Shown here one piece after another: positions 1 through 5,796 of a DNA stretch of 17,573 nucleotides. Below the pieces are notes generated by a model. That model searched no databases. It worked only from the letters and a program-made list of their open reading frames with translations, and was not told the origin of the DNA. How positions within the stretch are numbered: the stretch's first letter is position 1; the number at the start of each line of letters is the position of its first letter. The stretch is from Rubrobacter sp. Its GTDB lineage: Bacteria > Actinomycetota > Rubrobacteria > Rubrobacterales > Rubrobacteraceae. Made by a program: the position numbers and the translations under genes. The stretch spans positions 1 to 17,573 of the forward strand of contig JADDPR010000402.1 of the NCBI GenBank assembly GCA_016781775.1, given 5' to 3'.

Positions 1-207
1 CTCGTCGCTGCCGACCCACGCATCGAACGATTCCCGGTCCTCCCAGCGCGTGATCACCAGCACCTCGTCGCCGCCATCCGAGCGTAGGACCTCCATGGAG
101 ACGAAGCCAGGGAAGCCCTGTACGCTTCCCCCGCTCCCCGCGAACCGCTCCACGACCCGATCCGCGGCTCCCTCCTTCACCGGTAGACGGTTGATGATGG
201 CGATCAA
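1..207 (-). CDS. Antibiotic-biosynthesis-monooxygenase fold protein, MhuD/IsdG-like (partial, C-terminus outside window)
   Basis: The 69 visible codons encode a ferredoxin-like ABM-fold N-terminus. Known members of this fold include small dimeric haem-degrading monooxygenases such as MhuD and IsdG. The layout follows MhuD as I remember it: Asn6 near the N-terminus (MhuD Asn7), a PGF turn at residues 33-35, and a WED...FDAW segment whose Trp64 matches MhuD Trp66. The haem-ligating His would lie beyond the window edge, so activity cannot be judged. The start is TTG at 207-205, supported by a strong Shine-Dalgarno (AAGGAGG) that overlaps the stop of the upstream gene. The gap to that gene is only 11 nt, so the two are probably co-transcribed. 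It could instead be a general quinol or antibiotic-type monooxygenase of the same fold. Confidence 0.75.
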   Translation of the reverse strand, partial: MIAIINRLPVKEGAADRVVERFAGSGGSVQGFPGFVSMEVLRSDGGDEVLVITRWEDRESFDAWVGSDE

Positions 208-218
208 GCTTTCCCTCC

Positions 219-1142
219 TTATCGGGCTACGACGATGCCGCCGCCGCCCACGCGTTTGGCGGTCTTCAGGGCCCAGAGCACCGAGGCGACGAGCTCGCCG
301 GAGTTGGCGCCGTGATCGGGATACCCGGCAACCCCGGCGTCGGCCCGCAGGCCCTCCGAGGAACGGGAGAGATTGTCCAGCACGGCCTCGGCCATCGTAT
401 AAGCCTCCTCGGGGTTTGTCGCCGGAAGGAGGACGCAGATCTCGTCGTCCCCGAACCTGGCCCGCAACGCCCCTTCCGGGGTGCCCTTCTCGACGGCTTC
501 GGCGAGGTCCAGGAGGGCTTCTCGGGCCCGTGGCACGTCGCCGCCGGCCACCATCCCCGAGAAGTCGACGAGGTCGAAGACCACGAGTGAGAGCCGATCG
601 TGCTCCTCGACCGCTTGCGGCAGGAGCCAACGGTTGAAGAGCTCGCGATCCGGCAGGCCGGTCAGGAGGTCCGTCGCGGTCGCCCGTCCCAGGTCGCTCT
701 CCATCTGTTCGCGCGAGATCCTCTCGAAGTCCGCGAGGCCCCGCTCCGTGACCCAGTCGGCGGCCTGCATGAGCTTCACGAAGAACCGTGCCACCTCGCC
801 CCCGTCGAGCGCGGAGAGATCCGTCCGCTCTTCGACGAAGCGCCACACGCAGCGCCGGAGCGCGGCGTAGTCCTCGATCACCCCTACCGCGTCGCGCCCG
901 AGTTCGTGCTGGGCCGCCGAGATACTCCCCACGACCGCCCGGGTCGTCCCCTCGCGGCTGAAGCCTTCCAACGGCTCCGGACTACGCAGAAACTCCGCGA
1001 AGGTCTCGAGAATGCGCCCGACCTCCTCCACGAGCCGGTTCTCCGCCTCGCCATCCCCGTCCCCACGATCGCGCCGCCACGCCGCCAGAATCTCCGGTGT
1101 GCCGGCCCTGAGCCCCTCTGCAATCCCCGCTGCATCCCTCAT
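219..1142 (-). CDS. RsbRD-like N-terminal domain fused to a degenerate GGDEF domain
   Basis: 307 aa from the ATG at 1142. Residues about 5-145 are all-helical and resemble the RsbRD-type N-terminal sensor bundle, with EILAAW near the start and a conserved-looking YAALRRCVWRF helix. Residues about 150-307 form a GGDEF-type domain (TDLLTGLPDRELF, then FDLVDF, then RFGDDEICVLLP). The signature GGDEF reads GDDEI (residues 231-235), and the DIDxFKxxND segment lacks the second Asp and the substrate-binding Asn. A diguanylate cyclase with full activity is therefore unlikely; a GTP- or c-di-GMP-binding sensory role is possible. A perfect TATAAT lies 7 nt before ATG 1142, which argues for a leaderless start there; ATG 1148, GTG 1160 or ATG 1202 are in-frame alternatives. 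It is divergent from the sigma factor gene and 11 nt upstream of the ABM gene. Confidence 0.8.
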   Translation of the reverse strand: MRDAAGIAEGLRAGTPEILAAWRRDRGDGDGEAENRLVEEVGRILETFAEFLRSPEPLEGFSREGTTRAVVGSISAAQHELGRDAVGVIEDYAALRRCVWRFVEERTDLSALDGGEVARFFVKLMQAADWVTERGLADFERISREQMESDLGRATATDLLTGLPDRELFNRWLLPQAVEEHDRLSLVVFDLVDFSGMVAGGDVPRAREALLDLAEAVEKGTPEGALRARFGDDEICVLLPATNPEEAYTMAEAVLDNLSRSSEGLRADAGVAGYPDHGANSGELVASVLWALKTAKRVGGGGIVVAR

Positions 1143-1149
1143 AAGCATG

Positions 1150-1155
1150 ATTATA
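1150..1155 (-). promoter_or_regulatory. -10 element of a leaderless promoter for the GGDEF-like gene
   Basis: The minus strand reads TATAAT here, a perfect -10 hexamer in an otherwise GC-rich region. Seven nucleotides separate it from the ATG at 1142, so transcription would begin at or next to the start codon. No convincing -35 is visible 16-18 bp upstream. Confidence 0.5.
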
Positions 1156-1243
1156 AACACATCAACGGCGAAACCTCTTCCCCTCCCGGCGCGTATACGC
1201 AAGGGCTACACCAAAAAACGTACCATTTTGCAGAAAGGCAACG

Positions 1244-1271
1244 TTTAGAAATAGCGCCAGACAGGTAGTAT
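1244..1271 (+). promoter_or_regulatory. Candidate promoter of the sigma factor gene
   Basis: TTTAGA (1244-1249) and TAGTAT (1266-1271) are separated by 16 bp, giving four of six -35 matches and a TAnnnT -10. The leader would be about 45 nt. The short palindrome TTTCGAAA (1282-1289) lies just downstream, near the predicted start of transcription, and could be an operator. The assignment is by inspection only. Confidence 0.35.
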
Positions 1272-1323
1272 CAAGAGTAGTTTTCGAAACGAATTTTTGC
1301 CGCAGGGCACCCTGGGAGGGCGA

Positions 1324-2208
<885 letters not shown>

Positions 2209-2233
2209 CGAGTAACTTTCCTCAGAGGTTAGA

Positions 2234-2264
2234 AAGGTCGGATCCTCGGGGGTCCGGCCTTTTT
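2234..2264 (+). terminator. Intrinsic terminator after the sigma factor gene
   Basis: A 12-bp stem pairs 2234-2245 with 2250-2261, including two G-U pairs, around the loop TCGG, and runs into a T-tract at 2260-2264. It lies 25 nt after the sigma stop codon. The A-rich 5' side could give weak termination in the other direction. Confidence 0.88.
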
Positions 2265-2276
2265 CTTGCCCGGCTC

Positions 2277-2285
2277 TGCTAACCT
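2277..2285 (+). promoter_or_regulatory. Extended -10 promoter for the PAP2 gene
   Basis: TGCTAACCT matches the extended -10 pattern TGnTAnnnT. Six nucleotides separate it from the GTG at 2292, and there is no Shine-Dalgarno, which fits leaderless initiation. The -35 position falls in the preceding terminator and is weak, as is usual for extended -10 promoters. Confidence 0.45.
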
Positions 2286-2291
2286 CGCAGT

Positions 2292-2897
2292 GTGAACGAG
2301 CACGCGTTCAAACCCGCAGCCTGGGCGGTATTCGTCCTTTTCGCCTTGTTCTCGGCGGCGGTCGGGTTCGGGTGGCTTTACGGGTTGGACCTGTGGGCTC
2401 TCAGGACATCTCAGTCCGTCGCCTCGTCGGTCCTGGATCGTGCGTCGATGGCATCGTCCCTCTTCGGGGGGTTGGAGGTCACCACGGTCGCGCTCGCCGC
2501 CCTGCTCGCCTGGCTCTTTTTCAGGCGTCGAAGGGCGCTCGCGGTGAGGCTGCTGGTGGTATTTGTGGGGACCGGGCTTCTCGAACTGCTGATGAAGCTC
2601 TACCTCCCGCAGGTTCCGCTGCCCGAGGGTTCCGGGCGTTCCGTGGATTACGCGCCGGTGGTCGCCGTTGATTACCCCTACCCCTACCCCAGCGGTCATA
2701 TGGTGAGGGGCGTCGTACTCTTCGGCGCGCTCTACCTTCTCTGCGGCAACAGGCTCCTGCGGACCGGTATCCTGGCGGCGCTGCTCGCGCTGGCGGTGAG
2801 CCGCGTGTATCTAGGGGTCCACTGGGCCTCGGACGTTGTCGGAGGGGCGTTGCTGGCGCTGGCCGGCCTGCTGTGGGCCTTCGGGAGAAAGGGATAA
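2292..2897 (+). CDS. PAP2-family phosphatase, integral membrane
   Basis: 201 aa. PAP2 enzymes remove phosphate from lipid phosphates such as phosphatidic acid, phosphatidylglycerol phosphate or undecaprenyl pyrophosphate at the membrane. About five to six hydrophobic segments are seen (10-30, 60-77, 85-105, 138-152, 157-170, 183-197). Motif 2 is PSGH (133-136). Motif 3 is SRVYLGVHWASD with Ser170, Arg171, nucleophile His177 and Asp181. Motif 1 is weak: Lys102 is kept but the expected Arg and following Pro are replaced (KLYLPQVPLP), so catalysis may be altered. The start is GTG with no Shine-Dalgarno and an extended -10 six bases upstream. The next gene begins 3 nt after the stop, so the two probably form an operon. 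The lipid substrate cannot be told from sequence. Confidence 0.88.
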   Translation: MNEHAFKPAAWAVFVLFALFSAAVGFGWLYGLDLWALRTSQSVASSVLDRASMASSLFGGLEVTTVALAALLAWLFFRRRRALAVRLLVVFVGTGLLELLMKLYLPQVPLPEGSGRSVDYAPVVAVDYPYPYPSGHMVRGVVLFGALYLLCGNRLLRTGILAALLALAVSRVYLGVHWASDVVGGALLALAGLLWAFGRKG

Positions 2898-2900
2898 GCC

Positions 2901-3659
2901 TTGGAGATAACGGTCGTCGGCAGCGGTACGGTCGTACCGCTTTTGGAGCGCCGGCAGAGTTGCGTCGTCGTGGAGGCCGGGGGCGAGACGTTGGTCTTCG
3001 ACCTCGGCTCCGGGGCAGTGCGCGGGATGCTGCGGGCCGGCCTCGACCCGTTCGCGGTCGATAGGATCTTCTTCACCCACTTCCACCCCGACCACACGGT
3101 GGACGTCGTACCGCTGATGTTCGCCTTCAAGTACGGGGCCAGGGCAGAGAGGGAGAGGCCGCTCGCCATGTACGGACCAGAGCCTTTCGAGGCGTTCTTC
3201 GGCGGGGTGACGGACGTGTGGGGCGAGTGGATGCTCGGCGAGTATCCTACGGAGGTGGTCGAGCTGCCCCACGAGTGTCCCTCCTCCATCGAGCTGCCGG
3301 GAGGACGGGTCGTCTGGGCCCCGGCCAAGCATCGCCCGGAGAGCATCGCGTACCGCATCGAGGGCGAGGGCGGCGCCTTCGTGTACACGGGGGATACCGA
3401 GTACGCGGCCTCCGTCGTCGAGCTGGCGCGCGGCGCCCACACCCTCCTTATAGAGTGCTCCTTCCCGGACGATGCGCCGGTACCGGCTCACCTCACCCCG
3501 GGAGGTGTGGCCAGAATAGCCTCTGAGGCGGGCGTGGAGCGCGCCGTCCTCACCCACATCTACCCGCCCGCGGAGGCGCTGGATCTCGTGAGCGAGGTCG
3601 GCCGCGGCTTCTCCGGCGAGGTGCTCGTCGCCGAAGATGGCACTAAGCTCACGATCTGA
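2901..3659 (+). CDS. Metallo-beta-lactamase-fold hydrolase (RNase Z / AtsA-like)
   Basis: 252 aa, no signal peptide or membrane segment, so cytoplasmic. The di-zinc signature THFHPDH gives His60, His62, Asp64 and His65; further expected ligands are His144 (PAKHRP), Asp165 (YTGDTEY) and His219 (LTHIYPP). The N-terminus ITVVGSGTVVP and the overall length fit the phosphodiesterase/RNase Z-like branch rather than beta-lactamases. The flexible arm of true tRNase Z is not evident, so the substrate is unknown (phosphodiester, aryl sulfate or similar). The start is TTG 2901, with an AAAGGG element 7 nt upstream inside the end of the PAP2 gene; the 3-nt intergenic gap implies co-transcription. The only natural partner in context is the PAP2 enzyme, but no joint pathway is evident. 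Confidence 0.88.
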   Translation: MEITVVGSGTVVPLLERRQSCVVVEAGGETLVFDLGSGAVRGMLRAGLDPFAVDRIFFTHFHPDHTVDVVPLMFAFKYGARAERERPLAMYGPEPFEAFFGGVTDVWGEWMLGEYPTEVVELPHECPSSIELPGGRVVWAPAKHRPESIAYRIEGEGGAFVYTGDTEYAASVVELARGAHTLLIECSFPDDAPVPAHLTPGGVARIASEAGVERAVLTHIYPPAEALDLVSEVGRGFSGEVLVAEDGTKLTI

Positions 3660-3716
3660 GATACGATGCCGTTTGTGGCGATCGTTCGCCGCAAGCTAAC
3701 GGGTTAGGAGGACGAT

Positions 3717-3960
3717 ATGTGGGTCGCGCAGGCCGGATCGGACGGCGTCTTTGACGTGGTGAACTGGAGCTGGTCTTCTGGGAGGTCGCACTCTAGTCGT
3801 CCTGGTCGCGATAATCGCCGTCTTCACGCTGATGATAAGACGCCTGGTCTCCGGCAGGCCCGCTGCAAACCCGGCGCGGTACATCCTCGACGAGCGGTAT
3901 GCCAGGGGCGAGGTCGACCGGGACGAGTACGAGAGGAAGCGGCGCGACCTCCAGCGCTGA
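3717..3960 (+). pseudogene. SHOCT-type small membrane protein gene with a single-base frameshift
   Basis: A strong Shine-Dalgarno (TAGGAGG, 3706-3712) precedes ATG 3717, which opens MWVAQAGSDGVFDVVNW. The rest of the protein lies in the +1 frame: a membrane segment (LVVLVAIIAVFTLMI), then RYILDERYARGEVDRDEY and a Lys/Arg-rich tail ending at TGA 3958-3960. This C-terminus is a typical SHOCT domain, a short C-terminal oligomerisation motif. The span is 244 nt, which is 3n+1, so removing one base restores an 80-aa protein. The +1 frame is closed by TGA at 3760-3762 and the membrane segment begins near 3793, so the extra base lies between 3763 and 3792, perhaps in the TCTTCT run. It may be a true mutation, a sequencing error or, less likely, programmed slippage. 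It ends 9 nt from the convergent fur gene. Confidence 0.75.
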
Positions 3961-3969
3961 GCCTTCGGG

Positions 3970-4383
3970 TCAGGAGTGCGAGCAGGCGGCGCAGCGGCCG
4001 TGAAGCGTGATCTCGTGCCACTCGGTGACGAACCCGGTCTCGCGCTCGACCTGCAAGGCCAGATACTCCATGAGCTCCTCGTTGAACTCGATGACCGCGC
4101 CGCACTCCCGGCAGCGCGCATGATGGTGCATCCGTTCGGTGGCGAGCTCGTAGCGCGAGTACCCCTCCCCGAAGTCCTCCTTGCGTACGATCCCGAGCTC
4201 GTGCAGAAGGTCCAACGTCCGATACACGGTGGAGAGACCGAGCTCGGGGTGCTCGCACTTGAGCCGGTCGTGCAACTCCTCCGCCGACAGGTGCCGGGCC
4301 CCCTCCAACTCCCCCACGATCACACGCCGCTGGTTTGTCAGCCGATAACCACGGCTCCTGAGTAACTGCTCCAGCTCGCTCAC
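3970..4383 (-). CDS. fur: Fur-family ferric uptake regulator
   Basis: 137 aa DNA-binding repressor that senses metal. The N-terminal winged helix has a recognition helix in STVYRTLDLLHELG (51-64). The C-terminal dimerisation domain carries MHHHARCRECG and CAAC. With a constant two-residue offset, His31, Glu79, His86 and His88 match the E. coli Fur regulatory site (His33, Glu81, His88, His90), and Cys91/Cys94 match the structural zinc pair; Cys131/Cys134 add a second pair. This favours iron-sensing Fur over Zur or PerR. The start is GTG 4383, chosen because TTGATC-17 bp-TACACT ends six bases before it, so the mRNA is probably leaderless. Reading further upstream would add about 77 residues outside the usual family length. 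It is divergent from the DUF4383 gene. Target sites cannot be identified here. Confidence 0.92.
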   Translation of the reverse strand: MSELEQLLRSRGYRLTNQRRVIVGELEGARHLSAEELHDRLKCEHPELGLSTVYRTLDLLHELGIVRKEDFGEGYSRYELATERMHHHARCRECGAVIEFNEELMEYLALQVERETGFVTEWHEITLHGRCAACSHS

Positions 4384-4389
4384 GAGGTT

Positions 4390-4418
4390 AGTGTAGCCCA
4401 GCACGGTTCCAGGATCAA
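4390..4418 (-). promoter_or_regulatory. Promoter of the Fur gene (leaderless)
   Basis: The minus strand has TTGATC (4418-4413), exactly 17 bp of spacer, and TACACT (4395-4390). The GTG start begins 7 nt downstream of the -10. This is the best-formed promoter in the window. Confidence 0.7.
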
Positions 4419-4510
4419 TTCTTGGTACTGGACTCCGACGTGGGGTTGCATGATCCACAAGCCGGACACGGCCGTAGTAAATCACGCACCCAATCCAAAG
4501 GAGACACAGG

Positions 4511-4888
4511 ATGGCGGTAAGAACGTACGCGCAGGTTGTCGGGGTAGTGTTGATCCTGCTTGGAGTGGTAGGGCTTCTTCTCGGGGACGAGTTGTTTCTG
4601 GGTATCTTGAACATCGATCTCGTGGAAGATCTCGTCCATCTGCTCTCCGGCAGTCTTCTGGCCTATATCGGCTTCGGAAGGACGGATGGCGGAACGGTTC
4701 GATCGGTGGTCGGCGTGGTAGGGATCGTCTACCTGCTCGTCGGCATCCTCGGTTTCATCACGCCGATGCTGTTCGGGCTGATCCCGAACGGCTACACCAT
4801 CTTCGACAACCTGGTGCATCTCGCCCTCGGTGTGTTGGGGCTCGTAGTCGCCGGTGTGCCTGGCCGCGGTGCGACGGCGCGGGGTTAA
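4511..4888 (+). CDS. DUF4383 domain membrane protein
   Basis: 125 aa with four hydrophobic helices (about 8-26, 40-55, 63-83 and 99-117). The text has the typical DUF4383 layout: RTYAQVVGVVLILLGVVG at the N-terminus, an acidic IDLVEDLVHLLSG loop, and GFITPMLFGLIPNGYTIF followed by DNLVHLALG. The two D-x-VH motifs (DLVHL and NLVHL) look like an internal duplication. Members are common in actinobacteria and have no established function. The start is ATG 4511, preceded by a clear AAGGAGA at 4498-4504. It is divergent from fur across a 127-bp region. The operator-like repeats downstream suggest it is transcribed separately from the next gene. The -10 for this gene was not convincing. Confidence 0.88.
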   Translation: MAVRTYAQVVGVVLILLGVVGLLLGDELFLGILNIDLVEDLVHLLSGSLLAYIGFGRTDGGTVRSVVGVVGIVYLLVGILGFITPMLFGLIPNGYTIFDNLVHLALGVLGLVVAGVPGRGATARG

Positions 4889-4915
4889 GCTTCCCGTACC
4901 GGAACGCTCCTTGAG

Positions 4916-4929
4916 CGCGACATGTCGCG
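4916..4929. promoter_or_regulatory. 14-bp perfect palindrome, candidate operator
   Basis: CGCGACATGTCGCG is its own reverse complement. It lies 28 bp after the DUF4383 stop and about 75 bp before the next start codon, overlapping a possible promoter pair TTGAGC (4911-4916) and CATAAA (4933-4938). No regulator can be assigned. Confidence 0.45.
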
Positions 4930-4945
4930 GGACATAAAGAGTTGT

Positions 4946-4980
4946 AAGAGACGTCCCGCCACACACGCCGGACGTCTCTT
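4946..4980. repeat. 11-bp perfect inverted repeat; possible terminator or attenuator
   Basis: AAGAGACGTCC (4946-4956) pairs perfectly with GGACGTCTCTT (4970-4980) around a 13-nt loop. The hairpin is stable, but the following bases are only mildly T-rich, so it is not a canonical intrinsic terminator. It could end DUF4383 transcription or form a leader structure ahead of the 5005 gene. Confidence 0.5.
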
Positions 4981-5004
4981 CGTTGTCCCCCATACACGGT
5001 TCGC

Positions 5005-5508
5005 ATGGACGTAGACGCCCGCAAGATCGGCCGTGGCGAACCGCTTCTGTACCTCGTTTTCGCCCTCTCGCTGTTAGCCGCGCTGTCCCACCTCTGGGCC
5101 GCGGCGGAGCACATGAAGGAATGGTGGGGATACGGAGCATTCTTTCTGGCCTCGGCCGTCGCTCAGGGAGCTTACGCCTCCGGGCTGATGAGATGGCCCC
5201 GACGTTCGCTGTTTCTCGCGGGTATAGGGGGCAACCTGGTCATCCTGGCCCTGTACGTGCTTACGAGGACCGTGGGGATACCGGTCTTCGGGCCGCACGC
5301 GGGGGAGATCGAAGGCGTGGGGTTCGCGGACCTGTGTGCGACGGCGTCGGAGGTAGGTATCGTCCTCGCGCTGGGGGCTCTCATGATGAGGGGCTTCTCC
5401 CGCGAAAGGAAGTTGCAGGTCGCCGTAGTCCTCGCGGCGGCCGCCCTGTTGGTCGGGCACCTCATACACCTGCTCGCCGACGGAGCGGCGATGGGGCACG
5501 GCTCGTAG
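5005..5508 (+). CDS. Conserved four- or five-helix membrane protein of unknown function
   Basis: 167 aa. Hydrophobic helices lie at about 14-33, 43-60, 69-87, 115-128 and 137-156. Residues that stand out are His29 and His36 in SHLWAAAEH, WWGYG just after, the loop RTVGIPVFGPHAGEIEGVG and the C-terminal GHLIHLLADG. The same sequence style recurs, in my memory, in actinobacterial hypothetical proteins annotated only as membrane proteins. His and acidic residues near helix ends could bind a metal or haem, but that is inference. ATG 5005 has no clear Shine-Dalgarno; TACACG six bases upstream hints at a leaderless start but lacks the final T. A perfect palindrome and a hairpin precede the gene. 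It is convergent with the 60-aa gene on the other strand. Confidence 0.8.
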   Translation: MDVDARKIGRGEPLLYLVFALSLLAALSHLWAAAEHMKEWWGYGAFFLASAVAQGAYASGLMRWPRRSLFLAGIGGNLVILALYVLTRTVGIPVFGPHAGEIEGVGFADLCATASEVGIVLALGALMMRGFSRERKLQVAVVLAAAALLVGHLIHLLADGAAMGHGS

Positions 5509-5552
5509 AAGGCGAGGCCGGGATGCTTCGGGACAAGCCCGTTCCCGACGGC

Positions 5553-5735
5553 TTACGAATCCAGGAGGCCTCGAACGAGGAGCTTTCCCAGGCCCCACGA
5601 CAGGTACAGTAGCGCCTCGATGAACTCGTACGGGCTCCACAGGTGCCACGATCGTCTTGGCTCGCGCCTTCGTCCGGATTTCATCCCGTCGGGTTCGTAA
5701 TCCCGCTCCGGTGCGGAGCTCGTGTCCCGTTCCAA
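5553..5735 (-). CDS. Small hypothetical protein, possibly membrane-associated (60 aa)
   Basis: 60 aa from TTG 5735. The start is supported by an excellent Shine-Dalgarno (GGAAGGAGAG) six bases upstream. The N-terminal 30 residues are charged and rich in Arg, Glu and Asp; the C-terminal half (SPYEFIEALLYLSWGLGKL followed by VRGLLDS) is hydrophobic enough for one membrane-associated or amphipathic helix. No family is recognised. It follows the MMPL gene by 61 nt on the same strand and could be its downstream partner in one transcript, though nothing in the sequence proves a functional link. Its small size keeps confidence moderate. Confidence 0.55.
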   Translation of the reverse strand: MERDTSSAPERDYEPDGMKSGRRREPRRSWHLWSPYEFIEALLYLSWGLGKLLVRGLLDS

Positions 5736-5796
5736 CCGGGGCTCTCCTTCCGTCGCGTCCTTTTACCCGGGTACGCGGCGCGGGAGAGCGGGGGTT

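Noticed and set aside
3677..3690. GGCGA-TCGT-TCGCC hairpin after the metallo-beta-lactamase-fold gene
   Set aside because: Only a 5-bp stem and no T-tract; a chance hairpin in GC-rich DNA is as likely as a terminator.
4415..5140. 241-codon minus-strand frame opposite the DUF4383 gene
   Set aside because: No Shine-Dalgarno, no family, and antisense to a gene with clear membrane helices.
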